Notes: a model not told the origin generated them from the sequence alone. DNA of 64,000 bases from Sphingomicrobium flavum (GCF_024721605.1 NZ_CP102630.1:434001-498000); one strand, 5' to 3'. Positions 44,012 through 54,022 are shown, counted from the first letter of the stretch. Made by a program: numbers and translations.

Positions 44012-45049
44012 TCAACCGCGGCGCAGGCGCAGCAGATCGCGCAAATGCCGGCGGGGCAATTTGCCGCCGGGGTCGAGGAAGGCGATCAGCTGGGTTTCGG
44101 CGAGGCTGAGATGCTTGCGCTTGCGCGCGGGCAGCGTCTTGCCCGTGAAGGGATCGAGCGGGCTGTCCTTGACTGCATCGATCAGGTCGGGGTGGATATA
44201 GCTGCCGCGTGTCACGCTGGGAGTATTGCCCAGGGCCTCGGCCACCGGTTCGACGATCGATTTGAGGGTGAGCGGTTCGCCCGCTTTCAAGGCGTCGGTC
44301 ATCTTTTCCATGGCGAGCGCGCTGGCGCCCCAGGTGCGGAATTGCTTGGCCGTAAAATCGCTGCCCGAAATTTCCTGCAGATAGGCGTTGACGTCGGCGC
44401 TGCCGATGCCGCGCACCGTGTCGCCATCGAGATATTGGAAGAGCTGCTGGCCGGGCAGATCGTGACAATCGGACAGGATGCGCACCAAGGCGGGCTCGGC
44501 GATGGTGACGTTGCGTTCGGTACCGTGCTTACCCTTGAAGTTGACCTTGAGCCGGGTCTTGAGGCGGTTGACATGACGGGTGCGCAGCGTGGTGGCGCCA
44601 AAGCTGCCATTGGCCCTGGCATATTGCTCGTTGCCGACGCGGATCAGCGAATTGTCGATGAGCGAGAGTACTGCGGCCAGAACGGTTTCGCGGGTCAGCT
44701 TGCGGCGGCGCAGCTGGCGGGCCAGCGTCTTGCGTATGTGGGGCAAGGCGCGGCCGAATTCGGCGCAGCGGTCGAACTTGGCCGCTTCGGCCAAGGCACG
44801 GAAATCGTCATGGTAGCGATATTGCTTGCGCCCCCGATCGTCCACGCCCGTGGCCTGGACATGGCCCTGTTCGTCCTTGCAGAACCAGACCTGATCATAA
44901 GCGGGCGGGATGGCGAGCGACTTGAGACGGTCGAGCACGGCCGGGTCCTCGACCCGATTTCCCTGCTCGTCATGATAGCTGAAACCCTTGCCGCGCCGTA
45001 CGCGCGTAAAGCCGGGTTCGCGATCGCTGGAATGCCGCAGCTCTGGCAC
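44012..45049 (-). CDS. DNA topoisomerase IB
   Basis: The 345-residue protein is a bacterial poxvirus-like type IB topoisomerase. It has 'SFGATTLRTRHV', 'SGSDFTAKQFRTWGAS' with the active-site Arg, and the catalytic Tyr in 'TRGSYIHPDL'. It relaxes supercoils via a 3'-phosphotyrosine bond. The N-terminal part ('GFTRVRRGKGFSYHDEQGNR') is typical. It is divergent from the PfpI-like gene. Confidence 0.92.
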   Translation of the reverse strand: MPELRHSSDREPGFTRVRRGKGFSYHDEQGNRVEDPAVLDRLKSLAIPPAYDQVWFCKDEQGHVQATGVDDRGRKQYRYHDDFRALAEAAKFDRCAEFGRALPHIRKTLARQLRRRKLTRETVLAAVLSLIDNSLIRVGNEQYARANGSFGATTLRTRHVNRLKTRLKVNFKGKHGTERNVTIAEPALVRILSDCHDLPGQQLFQYLDGDTVRGIGSADVNAYLQEISGSDFTAKQFRTWGASALAMEKMTDALKAGEPLTLKSIVEPVAEALGNTPSVTRGSYIHPDLIDAVKDSPLDPFTGKTLPARKRKHLSLAETQLIAFLDPGGKLPRRHLRDLLRLRRG

Positions 45050-45119
45050 GTCTCGTCGTCCTTTCCGGGAGCTTCAAGCGACAAGGCGCGTTGGCGGTTC
45101 CACTTAGTGGAGGATTAAC

Positions 45120-45674
45120 ATGCGTGACGTGAGTGGAAAGACAGTGCTGATCATGGCGACGGACGGGTTCGAGGAAAGCGAATTGACCGGCCCGCGCCAG
45201 CTGCTCAGCGACGCCGGCGCCAAGGTGGTGATCGCCGCGCCCGGCAACGATCCGATCCAGGGACGCGAAAAGGATCGCCCTACGATCAAGGTGCAACCCG
45301 ATGTGCGGATCGAGAATGTGCGGGTCGGCGAATATGATGCGCTGGTCCTGCCGGGCGGGGTGATCAATCCCGACCAGCTGCGCACCAATGAGAGAGCGGT
45401 ACAGATCATCCGCGATTTCAACGCCGCCGGAAAACCCGTGGCGGCCATCTGTCACGGGCCGTGGCTGTTGGTGGAAGCCGACATCCTGGAGGGGCGGCGC
45501 GCGACCAGCTGGCCCTCGATCAAAACCGATGTGAAGAATGCCGGCGCCCAGTGGGTCGACGAAGAGGCCTGTGTCGATGGCAACCTGATCACCAGCCGCA
45601 ATCCCGACGATGTCGCCGCATTCTCGCACGCCATCAGCCAATTGCTCTGCGAGGAGCAGGTGGCAGCGCAATAA
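45120..45674 (+). CDS. PfpI/DJ-1 family protein
   Basis: The 184-residue protein has the DJ-1/PfpI fold with the nucleophile in 'AAICHGPWLLVEA' and the acidic 'DGFEESEL' motif. Members act in stress protection or carbonyl detoxification. AGTGGAGG precedes the ATG. It is alone in its direction. Confidence 0.9.
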   Translation: MRDVSGKTVLIMATDGFEESELTGPRQLLSDAGAKVVIAAPGNDPIQGREKDRPTIKVQPDVRIENVRVGEYDALVLPGGVINPDQLRTNERAVQIIRDFNAAGKPVAAICHGPWLLVEADILEGRRATSWPSIKTDVKNAGAQWVDEEACVDGNLITSRNPDDVAAFSHAISQLLCEEQVAAQ

Positions 45675-45719
45675 AGGGCGCTAAGCCAACATTTACCCTT
45701 TGGCTTTAACGCCGGGGGA

Positions 45720-46268
45720 ATGGAACGGGTGACCGGCAAATATGATTCGGCGATCGATCTGGTTGCCAGTGCGCTGATGGCGGCAGCTTTCGGCTGGTCG
45801 CTGACGCGGCTGGCGCCCGGATTGGGGCTTGCCGCGACCGGAGCCTGCGTGCTGGCCGCCTTCGCGCTGACGCATGCCTTCATGCGGCTTAGCGGCGTGG
45901 CCCGAAAGAAGCGCGCGATCGAACCCGCCGCGATCGAGCCGCTGCCGTTCGATGAAAGCGCGCTGGCCGAAGCCGAGGCGCAGGAGGCTGCGGAGGCGGC
46001 GCGCCCGTTGCCGCCGCCCCCATCGCCCGACGAGCCGCTCGTGCTTGACGACATCCTCGCCGAAATGCAGCCCGAAAGCCGTGTCGCGCGGCTATTCGGG
46101 GCGCCCGACGAGGTGCCGACGGCGGGCGAGCTCAAGGAACGGATCGACCGCCACCTTGGCGAACAGCCGCCTCTGCTGCCCGAGCGCCACGCGAGGCTTC
46201 CCGAAGACATGAGCACAGGCCAGCAGATCGCCGCCGCGTTGATGCGCGCCCGCGCCGAACGACGCTAG
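45720..46268 (+). CDS. Hypothetical membrane protein
   Basis: The 182-residue protein has two N-terminal membrane helices (about 14–55), then a charged and proline-rich cytoplasmic tail ending in a helical motif. The ATG at 45720 is very close to GGGGGA; a GTG at 45729 is an alternative start. No family is recognised. It overlaps the stop of the convergent gene by four bases. Confidence 0.65.
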   Translation: MERVTGKYDSAIDLVASALMAAAFGWSLTRLAPGLGLAATGACVLAAFALTHAFMRLSGVARKKRAIEPAAIEPLPFDESALAEAEAQEAAEAARPLPPPPSPDEPLVLDDILAEMQPESRVARLFGAPDEVPTAGELKERIDRHLGEQPPLLPERHARLPEDMSTGQQIAAALMRARAERR

Positions 46269-46600
46269 GTCGATTCCAGCGTCAGCGCCTCGATGTCGAG
46301 CTGGACCGTTCCGTCGCGCCGTTCGATGGCACGCCCCGCCAGCGCAATATCCGCAAGCATCAATCCCGGCAGGCTGAACTCGGCCTCAGCCAGGCCATCG
46401 GTAATGCGTGCGGCAATCTCCTCCGCATCCTCGCCGACGATCCGCAGCTCCAGTTCATGGCGTTCGCCGATGAAGGTCAGCGACTGCCAGTCGACCGATT
46501 GGCAGTTGGTAAGAAATATCCTATTCTTGGGTGCGCCCGATCGTTCGATAAGGGCGCGAAACAGGAAGAGGGCGGCGCGCGATGCGATCGGACGGCTCAT
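46265..46600 (-). CDS. Conserved hypothetical protein (111 aa)
   Basis: The protein starts MSRPIASRAALFLFRALIER and ends with a beta-rich part ('ELELRIVGEDAEEIAARITD', 'SLPGLMLADIALAG'). The ending 'TVQLDIEALTLE' is typical of a small family in sphingomonads of unknown role. It overlaps the upstream HTH gene by four bases (ATGA-type), so both are one unit. Confidence 0.75.
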   Translation of the reverse strand: MSRPIASRAALFLFRALIERSGAPKNRIFLTNCQSVDWQSLTFIGERHELELRIVGEDAEEIAARITDGLAEAEFSLPGLMLADIALAGRAIERRDGTVQLDIEALTLEST

Positions 46601-46827
46601 GCGCAATTCTCCAGATAGGCCCGCACGCGGCGCACCGTGCGCTCGCGCGGTTCGCGCCCACGGCGCAGGTCAAAAACGAATCGCGGATCCCCCATGGCTT
46701 CACGCCCGAAGCGTGCTGCCGCGATTTCATGGCTTCTCAAAAATTTCTCGACGTCCCGTAATAGATGCACTGGTTCTGATCCCTGTCCCTGGCTGCGAAT
46801 CGGCATGGGTGGAACTTTCCAATGCAT
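46597..46827 (-). CDS. Small HTH-type protein (76 aa)
   Basis: The protein ends with 'FLRSHEIAAARFGREAMGDP', 'RFVFDLRRGREPRERTVRRV' and 'RAYLENCA', a pattern of HTH (XRE-like) DNA binding. It is divergent from the S24 repressor by 42 bases and overlaps the next gene by four. A shared operator at 46827–46846 is likely. The ATG at 46827 is used, but one at 46806 is possible. Confidence 0.7.
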   Translation of the reverse strand: MHWKVPPMPIRSQGQGSEPVHLLRDVEKFLRSHEIAAARFGREAMGDPRFVFDLRRGREPRERTVRRVRAYLENCA

Positions 46828-46846
46828 TTCCTACTTGTCTAGGAAA
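46827..46846. promoter_or_regulatory. Operator-like dyad between S24 repressor and HTH genes
   Basis: TTTCCTA and TAGGAAA (46827–46833 and 46840–46846) are perfect arms around CTTGTC, within the 42-base gap between the two divergent starts. It could be the binding site of the S24 repressor. Confidence 0.55.
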
Positions 46847-46869
46847 AATCCTTTTTGTATGGAGGTTCC

Positions 46870-47517
46870 ATGCCGAATGACCCTAGAAATAGGCTGGAAG
46901 AGCTGTGTCGTATGCGCGGGGTGGAGTTTGTGACGCTGTCCCGGCTGGTCGGCAGGAACGATGCCTATATCCAGCAATATATCCGCCGCGGCTCGCCCAA
47001 GCGCCTTGGCGAGCGTGAGCGCAAGCTGATCGCCGACTATTTTGACGTGGACGAAGGCGAGCTGGGCGCGCCGCGCGCGGCGCCGCCGGGCGGGCGTCGG
47101 CTGGTGGGCATATCACAGCGTCCCGTGCGCGCGGCGGCAGGCGCCGGCCAATTACCCGAGGACGAGCAGGCTTCTGCCAGCATCGCCTTCGACCGCGCCT
47201 GGCTCAAGCGGCTGACGCCCAGCGCCTCGGACAAATTGTCGATCATCCAGGTGGAGGGTGATTCGATGGCTCCCACGCTGGTCAATGGCGACGACATCCT
47301 GGTCGACGAGGGCGATTGCCACGACCGGCTGCGCGACGGCATCTATGTGCTGAGGGTCGACGGTGCTCTGATGGTCAAGCGCCTCGCGCTGAACCCGATG
47401 GGGCGCAAGGTAACGATCCAGTCCGACAATCCGGCCTATGCCGATTGGCCCGACGTGCCGCTGGCCGATATCGAATGCATCGGACGGGTGATCTGGGCGG
47501 GCGGCCGGGTCAGCTAG
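46870..47517 (+). CDS. S24 family (LexA-like) repressor/peptidase
   Basis: The 215-residue protein has an N-terminal HTH with 'LSRLVGRNDAYIQQYIRRGS' and a C-terminal S24 peptidase fold: catalytic Ser in 'VEGDSMAPTL' and Lys in 'LMVKRLAL'. S24 repressors cleave themselves on DNA damage or other stress. GGAGG precedes the ATG. It is divergent from a small HTH gene with a dyad between. It is not the canonical LexA (different N-terminus), and no phage genes are nearby. Confidence 0.88.
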   Translation: MPNDPRNRLEELCRMRGVEFVTLSRLVGRNDAYIQQYIRRGSPKRLGERERKLIADYFDVDEGELGAPRAAPPGGRRLVGISQRPVRAAAGAGQLPEDEQASASIAFDRAWLKRLTPSASDKLSIIQVEGDSMAPTLVNGDDILVDEGDCHDRLRDGIYVLRVDGALMVKRLALNPMGRKVTIQSDNPAYADWPDVPLADIECIGRVIWAGGRVS

Positions 47518-47589
47518 AAAGATGGTTGACGCTTCGTTGACCGCCTTTGTGGGGCGGATTGGCAAGGCAGGCGGGTTAACAGCCTTGTC

Positions 47590-47799
47590 ATGGACACGCT
47601 TTTCATCCCCTCGCGCGCGGCGGTTGCCGACGCGGCCCAGCTGATCGACGCCTTTGGCGACGATGCCGGCCTTGAAGCTGCTGCGCGCGCCGAAGACAGC
47701 CGCGGCAAGGGCAATGTCATTCGTTTCTGCCATTGGCGCCAGATCGAGCGCATGATTGCAGCGCTGGCCGGTGATGAAGTAAGCGGCACCGTCCACTAA
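47590..47799 (+). CDS. Small conserved hypothetical protein (69 aa)
   Basis: The protein starts MDTLFIPSRAAVADAAQLID and contains 'EDSRGKGNVIRFCHWRQIER', a pattern I recall from many alphaproteobacterial genomes. Its role is unknown. It is alone in a short gap. Confidence 0.7.
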   Translation: MDTLFIPSRAAVADAAQLIDAFGDDAGLEAAARAEDSRGKGNVIRFCHWRQIERMIAALAGDEVSGTVH

Positions 47800-47867
47800 A
47801 GCTGCCATTGCGGCACTTAAATGAAATGATGGCGCTGTCCCGCGACCCCGTCTAGAAGCGACGGGTG

Positions 47868-49874
47868 ATGGCGGATGTACGGGCCACGGCCGTGGCGCAT
47901 GTTGCGTTGCTGGCGCTTACCGGCGGCCTGTTGGCGGCCCCGTCCGCGCATGCGCAGGATACGCAGGACCAGGAGGTGCCGCCGCCCGCGCCTGAAGAAC
48001 TTCCCCCCATCGATGTCGACACGCCGCTCGACGCGCTGCCCGGCCTCGAGGTCGAATGGCCAGAGCTTGACGACAGCGATGGCGAGGAAGAGGCGCGCGG
48101 TGTCACCGATGCGGTCGACGATCTTCGCTATTCGGTCGATCTGGCCGGGCTTCCCGACATCGGCAAGGGCGACATCGAGGCCGCCTTCAAGGCGCAATCG
48201 GCGCTGGAAGCGGGCGATGGCGAAGCGGTCAATGCGGTGCAGGTCGACGTGCGCGCCAGGGCCGATGCCGAATTGCTGGCCGAAATCATGCGCTCCAAGG
48301 GCTATTATGCCGCGCGCGCCGTGCCCGATATCATGCCGCGCGAGGGCGGTGGGGTATCGGTCACCATGCTGGCCGAACCCGGACCGCTCTATAGGTTCGA
48401 AAGCGTCGAACTGCCCGGACTGGAAGCGGCGGGCGAGGCGGCGGACGAATTGCGCGAGGCCTTTGCCGTACGCGCCGGCGATGCGGTCGATGCCGCGGCG
48501 GTGATCGAGGCCGGACTGGCGCTCGACATAGCGCTGGGGGAGGAAGGCTTCGCCAGCGCCGAGATTGGCGAGCAGCAGGTCATCATCGATCATGACACGC
48601 AACTCGCAACGCTGGTGCTGCCGGTCGATACCGGCCCCGTTGGCGTGTTCGGCGATATCGTCATCACCGGTGAGCCGCCATTCCCGGTCAGCCATGTCGA
48701 CCATATCGCGCGCTTCGATGCGGGCGATCCCTACAAGCGCAGTCTGGTTCAGGACCTGCGCCGCGCCCTGGTGGCGACAGGGCTCGTCTCGGCGGTCACG
48801 ATCGATCCGGTGCCGCGCGGCGAGGGCGAAGTGGTCGATCTCAACGTCAACCTCCAGCCCGCGCCGCCGCGCACCATTGCGGGTTCGATCGGCTATAATA
48901 GCGGCGAGGGCTTCCGGCTGGAGGGAAGCTGGGAACATCGTAACCTGTTCAACCCCGAGGGCGCCTTCACCGCGCGCGCGGTAGCGGGGACGCAGGAGCA
49001 ATTGGGATCGGTGGGGCTGCGCTTCAACAATTGGCGCCGCCGCGACCAGGCGCTGAGCTTTTCCGCGCTGGCGGGCAGCATCGACCGCCCCGCCTATCGC
49101 GCCGACCTGGTGACGCTGACCGCAGGGATAGAGCGCACCAGCAACTTCATTTGGCAGAAGGAATGGACTTACGGGGTCGGGGTCGAGCTTATTGCCTCCG
49201 ATGAAGAAAATGACATCACCTTTTTCGAGGGCATCGACGAGACCAATCCCGAGATCATCACGCTGAGCGAAGTCTTTTTCATCGGCGCGCTGCCGGTCAG
49301 TTTGCACTATGACGGCAGCGACGATCTGCTCGATCCTACGCGCGGGTTCCGGCTGGGCGGCTGGATCAGCCCCGAAATCAGCCTCGATGGCAGCACTAAT
49401 GGCTATGCACGGATGCAAATCGACGCCAGCGCCTACCAGCCCGTGGGCGAGAAGATCGTGCTGGCGGGACGCGTGCGGGTCGGTGCGATCCTCGGCGCCT
49501 CCATCGACAATATCGCGCCGTCGCGCCGCTTCTATGCCGGCGGCGGCGGATCGGTGCGCGGCTATGAATTCCAGGCCATCGGCCCGGTCGAGGAATTCCT
49601 GCAACGCCCGACCGGCGGGCGCAGCCTGACCGAAGTCGCGCTGGAAGTGCGGTACCGGATCAACGAGCAATGGGGCGTGGTGCCCTTCGTCGATGCGGGG
49701 CGCGTGTCGGAAGATCCTTGGCCCGGACAGCGCGATTTCCGCATCGGGGCGGGCATTGGCGTTCGCTATTACAGCAATTTCGGGCCGATCCGCATCGATG
49801 TCGGCACCCCGTTAAACCCGCGCAACGGCGATGCGCGCATCGCGGTCGCGGTATCGCTGGGGCAGGCCTTCTGA
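47868..49874 (+). CDS. tamA: TamA/BamA-family outer membrane protein
   Basis: The 668-residue protein has a signal peptide (about residues 1–28), POTRA-type repeats (about 110–340) and a C-terminal 16-stranded barrel ('FYAGGGGSVRGYEFQAIGPV', ending 'AVAVSLGQAF'). With TamB it helps export or lipid traffic across the envelope. The stop overlaps the tamB ATG (TGATG). A GTG one codon upstream (47865) is a possible start. Confidence 0.92.
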   Translation: MADVRATAVAHVALLALTGGLLAAPSAHAQDTQDQEVPPPAPEELPPIDVDTPLDALPGLEVEWPELDDSDGEEEARGVTDAVDDLRYSVDLAGLPDIGKGDIEAAFKAQSALEAGDGEAVNAVQVDVRARADAELLAEIMRSKGYYAARAVPDIMPREGGGVSVTMLAEPGPLYRFESVELPGLEAAGEAADELREAFAVRAGDAVDAAAVIEAGLALDIALGEEGFASAEIGEQQVIIDHDTQLATLVLPVDTGPVGVFGDIVITGEPPFPVSHVDHIARFDAGDPYKRSLVQDLRRALVATGLVSAVTIDPVPRGEGEVVDLNVNLQPAPPRTIAGSIGYNSGEGFRLEGSWEHRNLFNPEGAFTARAVAGTQEQLGSVGLRFNNWRRRDQALSFSALAGSIDRPAYRADLVTLTAGIERTSNFIWQKEWTYGVGVELIASDEENDITFFEGIDETNPEIITLSEVFFIGALPVSLHYDGSDDLLDPTRGFRLGGWISPEISLDGSTNGYARMQIDASAYQPVGEKIVLAGRVRVGAILGASIDNIAPSRRFYAGGGGSVRGYEFQAIGPVEEFLQRPTGGRSLTEVALEVRYRINEQWGVVPFVDAGRVSEDPWPGQRDFRIGAGIGVRYYSNFGPIRIDVGTPLNPRNGDARIAVAVSLGQAF

Positions 49875-52800
49875 TGGCGGAGGAGGCAGCACCGCCAAAG
49901 CGCCAGCGATCGATGCTCAAGCGCTTCTTCAAGGAGCTGTTCTGGCTGCTGCTGATCCTTGGCGGGATCATCGTGCTGGCGCTGGTGGCGGTGGATACGC
50001 AGCCGGGTAAGAGGCTGATTGCCGACAAGATCGAGGCGACCGACCTTGGCGGCGGCATCTATATCAAGATCGGGCGGATCGAGGGGTCGATCACCGACCG
50101 GGCGGTGCTGCGCAACGTGGAGGTGCGCGACAAGGATGGCGTCTTCCTGACGTCGCCCGCCATCACGCTCGACTGGGCGCCGCTCGCTTATCTTTACGGC
50201 AAGGTCCACATTGACGAATTGTCGGCCGAGACGGTGCGGCTGGATCGATTGCCCGCAACGGTGCCGTCAGGCGATCCCGACAAGCCGATCCTGCCCGGCT
50301 TCGATCTCGAAATCCGCAAATTGAACATTGCCGAACTGGTCGTCGGCGAAGCGATTGGCGGGACCGAGCGGCGCGGGCGGGTCCAGGGCAAGGCCGACAT
50401 TCGCGCGGGGCGCGCGCTGGTCGACCTCAAGGCCGAAATCGACGGCGCCGACCGGATCGCCATTCGCATCGACAGCGAACCGGACAGGAACCAGCTCGAT
50501 CTAGGCGCGCGCGTAGTGGCGCCCGAAGGCGGACTGGTCGCGGGGCTGCTGGGGCTGACCGAGGATGCCGAGCTGACGCTGGTCGGCAAGGGCGACTGGG
50601 CAGCATGGGCGGGCGAGGCCAAGGCTCGCGTCGGTGATGTCGAAGCGCTTGATCTCGACGTGACCGCCAGCGACGGCGAGTATGGATTGAGCGGCACGGT
50701 GCGCGCCGATGCGCTGCTCACCGGTATTCCGCGCCAGCTTCTGGGCGGCGGCGGGCGGATCGATGCCAGCGGGCGCTTCGACGAGCGGCGGCTGACCGGT
50801 GAATTGCGCTGGAACGGGGCGCGGCTCTCGGCGGCGGCGCGCGGCGGGGTCGATCTGGGCACCAATCGTTATGACGATCTCAGCATCGGGGCCGAGCTCA
50901 AGCAGCCTTCCGCGATCCTGCCGACGCTTGGCGGGCAGCCGGTGCGCCTGACCGCCACGCTCGACGGGGCGATGAACAATTTCGCCTATAGCTACCGGCT
51001 GCGCGGGGCCGCGACGCAACTCGATGAATATCGGCTCGAAGGCTGGCAGGCCGACGGGCGCGGGCAATATGGGCCGTCGCCCAACCGGGTGCCGCTGACC
51101 TTTACCGCGCAGCGCGTGGTGGGCGGCGGGGATATCGTGACCGACCTGTTCACCGATGTGCGGTTGGAGGCGCTGCTGTTCGTCACGCCCGACAATATCC
51201 GCGCTGACGATGCACGGCTGCAGACACGGCGCCTGCGCGCCCTGCTAGACCTGTCGCTCGATCTGGAAAGCGGGGCCTTCGATCTCGCCATTGACGGGCG
51301 GCTTCCCGGCTATGAATTGCCCGGCATCGGGCGGATGGACATCATTACCGATTTGGATGTGCAGCGCGCGGGCAATGGCACGCGCATTTCGGGGCCGGTC
51401 CGGGTCAATGTGACTCGGCTCGACAACAGCTTTTTTGCCGGGCTGACCGGGGGTAACCCGCAGCTTTCGGCCAATATCGTCATGGGGCCGGATGGCGTCA
51501 TGCGTTTCACCAATCTCATCGTGAAATCGCCCGATCTCAACTTGACCGGGCAGGGGCTGCGGCGGCGCGATGGCACCTTCCTGATCGAAGCGAGCGGCAC
51601 GCAGGCGAGTTATGGGCCGGTCGAGGTCAGGCTGGACGGTGACATCCAGCGGCCCGAGGTCAGCCTGAAGCTGGCATCGCCCAACGAGCCACTCGGCCTG
51701 TCGAACGTGCTGCTCGACCTCAGCCCCACTGAAGAGGGCTTCGATTTTACGGCCACTGGCGGGTCGCGCTTCGGGCCGTTTGGCGCCGATGGCCTGATCC
51801 TGCTGCCCGAGGGCGGCAATGCGGTGATCGATTTCGCCTCGCTGCGTATAGCGGGCAGCGAAGGGGCGGGGCGGCTGACCATCCTGCCTGGCGGCTTTGA
51901 CGGTCAGCTGCGGCTGGCGGGCGGGGAGATTTCGGGGACGATCGACCTGGCGCCGCATGCACAAGGGCAGCAGATCGGGCTCGACCTCGCGCTCGCCAAT
52001 GCCAGTTTCCCCGGGCCGCCCGAAATGAGTTTCGTGCGCGGCGATGTGGATGCGGTGATGATCCTGTCGGACGACGGCATCATGATCGATGGCAAGCTCG
52101 ATGCGCGCCGCGCCGACATATCCGGGCTCGATTTCGGGCGGATCGTGGCGGAAGGCCGGCTGACCAATGGGCGCGGTATGGTGGAAGCGCGGATGACCGG
52201 TCCGGCGGGTTCGACCTTCGCCTTCGATCTCAACGCCGCCATCGCGCCGGAACGGATCGCGCTGTCGGGCAAGGGAAGCCTTGATCGCCGCCCGCTCACG
52301 CTCGAAAATGCGGTACTGACCCCGGTCCCTGGAGGCTGGCGCCTGTCGCGCGCGCGGCTGGGCTATCATGACGGCGGGGCGACGGTCTCGGGGCTGCTGA
52401 CGGATACCCCGCAGATCAATGCGACGCTTGAAAAATTGCCGCTCGAACTGTTCGACCTGGTCGATCCCGAATTGGGGCTGGCGGGCGATGCCAGCGGAAC
52501 GGTCAGCTTCACGCTGGGGCGTCAGCGCAGCGGCGAGGTCGATCTCAAGATCAAGGGATTGAGCCGCGCCGGCCTCGTGCTGGCCTCGCGCCCGATCGAT
52601 GTGGCGCTGAAAGGCAAGCTCGATGCGCGGCAATTGGGCATGCGCGCGGTGCTGGGCGCAGGCGGCGAGGAATTGGGGCGGATGCAGGCGCGCTTCTCGC
52701 CGATCGGCAATGGCAATTTCTTCACCGAATTGGTGCAGGCGCCGATGGTGGCGCAGCTACGCTATGACGGGCCTGCCGACACGCTGTGGCGCCTGTCGGG

Positions 52801-54019
52801 CTTTGAACTGTTCGACCTGTCCGGCCCGATGGCGGCAGCGGTCGATATACGCGGCCGGCTGGCACTGCCGCGGGTGCAGGGCGCGGTGCAGCTGAAGGGC
52901 GCGCGGCTGGAAAGCCCGGTGACCGGCATGGTGCTGCGCGATGTGACTGCGCATGGGCGCTTCGTGGGTCCGCGCCTCAATATCGAGACGATGCGCGGCA
53001 CGACGCGGGGCGGGGGCAGCGTCAGCGGTTCGGGCACGGTGATGCCAAGCGCCACGGGCGTGATCCTAAACCTGGATTTCAACGCCGATCGGGCGCAGAT
53101 CCTCAACCGCGACGATATTGCCGCCACCGTGACGGGGCCGATCCGTATCCGCTCGGAAGGCAATGGCGGCGTGATCGGCGGCGAGCTGCGATTGAATGAA
53201 GGCAAATTCACCCTGGGGCAGGCAGGCAGCGTCGCCGCGGTGCCGCAGATCGATGTCATCGAGCGAGGTTTGCCGCCCGAACAGGTAATCGAGCGCGAAC
53301 AGCTGGCACCCTGGCGGCTCGACATGAAGGTTACCGGCGGGCCGCTCGAGGTGCGCGGGCTCGGCATCGAAAGCTTCTGGCGCACCAATCTCGACATCAG
53401 CGGGGTCATCACCGACCCGCGCCTCAACGGCAGCGCGACATTGCAGCGCGGCGAGTATAATTTTGCCGGCCGCAGCTTCGAGCTGACCGAGGGTGACATC
53501 CGCTTCCGCGGGCAGAGCCCGGTCGATCCCACGCTCAATATCGTCGCGGAAACGCAGCTTTCCGACATCAGCGCGACGGTCAATGTGGCAGGTACCGGGC
53601 TCAATCCGCAAATCACGTTTGCGTCGGTCCCCGCGCTGCCCGAAGACGAATTGCTCGCCCGCCTTCTGTTCGGCACCTCGATCACCAACCTGTCGGTGGC
53701 CGAGGCCGCGCAACTGGGTGTGGCGGTAGCAAGCCTGCGCGGCGGGGGCGGGGGGCTCGACCCCATCAATTCGATCCGCGAGGCCGTGGGGCTCGACCGG
53801 CTGCGCATCATGCCCGCCGACATCGCGACCGGACAGAAAGTGTCGGTTGCGGCGGGCAAATATATCACCCGCAAATTGTTCGTCGAAGTGATCAGCGACG
53901 GGCAGGGCTATACCGCGACGCAGGTCGAATATCAGATCACCCGCTGGCTTTCGATCCTGGCGGCGATCGACAGCATCAACCGCTCGGGCGTAAACGTGCG
54001 CGTGTCGAAGGACTATTAG
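49874..54019 (+). CDS. tamB: Translocation/assembly module protein TamB
   Basis: The 1381-residue protein has an N-terminal membrane anchor ('FWLLLILGGIIVLALVAVDT'), a long AsmA-like beta-repeat region and the C-terminal DUF490/TamB domain with 'FAGRSFELTEGDIRFRG', 'LLFGTSITNLSVAEAAQL' and 'QYQITRWLSI'-like motifs at the end. It spans the periplasm as a bridge for lipids or proteins. The start is coupled to tamA by TGATG. The length is normal for the family. Confidence 0.93.
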   Translation: MAEEAAPPKRQRSMLKRFFKELFWLLLILGGIIVLALVAVDTQPGKRLIADKIEATDLGGGIYIKIGRIEGSITDRAVLRNVEVRDKDGVFLTSPAITLDWAPLAYLYGKVHIDELSAETVRLDRLPATVPSGDPDKPILPGFDLEIRKLNIAELVVGEAIGGTERRGRVQGKADIRAGRALVDLKAEIDGADRIAIRIDSEPDRNQLDLGARVVAPEGGLVAGLLGLTEDAELTLVGKGDWAAWAGEAKARVGDVEALDLDVTASDGEYGLSGTVRADALLTGIPRQLLGGGGRIDASGRFDERRLTGELRWNGARLSAAARGGVDLGTNRYDDLSIGAELKQPSAILPTLGGQPVRLTATLDGAMNNFAYSYRLRGAATQLDEYRLEGWQADGRGQYGPSPNRVPLTFTAQRVVGGGDIVTDLFTDVRLEALLFVTPDNIRADDARLQTRRLRALLDLSLDLESGAFDLAIDGRLPGYELPGIGRMDIITDLDVQRAGNGTRISGPVRVNVTRLDNSFFAGLTGGNPQLSANIVMGPDGVMRFTNLIVKSPDLNLTGQGLRRRDGTFLIEASGTQASYGPVEVRLDGDIQRPEVSLKLASPNEPLGLSNVLLDLSPTEEGFDFTATGGSRFGPFGADGLILLPEGGNAVIDFASLRIAGSEGAGRLTILPGGFDGQLRLAGGEISGTIDLAPHAQGQQIGLDLALANASFPGPPEMSFVRGDVDAVMILSDDGIMIDGKLDARRADISGLDFGRIVAEGRLTNGRGMVEARMTGPAGSTFAFDLNAAIAPERIALSGKGSLDRRPLTLENAVLTPVPGGWRLSRARLGYHDGGATVSGLLTDTPQINATLEKLPLELFDLVDPELGLAGDASGTVSFTLGRQRSGEVDLKIKGLSRAGLVLASRPIDVALKGKLDARQLGMRAVLGAGGEELGRMQARFSPIGNGNFFTELVQAPMVAQLRYDGPADTLWRLSGFELFDLSGPMAAAVDIRGRLALPRVQGAVQLKGARLESPVTGMVLRDVTAHGRFVGPRLNIETMRGTTRGGGSVSGSGTVMPSATGVILNLDFNADRAQILNRDDIAATVTGPIRIRSEGNGGVIGGELRLNEGKFTLGQAGSVAAVPQIDVIERGLPPEQVIEREQLAPWRLDMKVTGGPLEVRGLGIESFWRTNLDISGVITDPRLNGSATLQRGEYNFAGRSFELTEGDIRFRGQSPVDPTLNIVAETQLSDISATVNVAGTGLNPQITFASVPALPEDELLARLLFGTSITNLSVAEAAQLGVAVASLRGGGGGLDPINSIREAVGLDRLRIMPADIATGQKVSVAAGKYITRKLFVEVISDGQGYTATQVEYQITRWLSILAAIDSINRSGVNVRVSKDY

Positions 54020-54022
54020 CGC

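Noticed and set aside
46870-47517. Prophage sign from the S24 repressor
   Set aside because: No integrase, terminase, capsid or lysis gene is near, so the repressor looks chromosomal.
49670-49873. 5' extension of tamB inside tamA
   Set aside because: The membrane anchor starts shortly after the ATG at 49874, which is coupled to the tamA stop.
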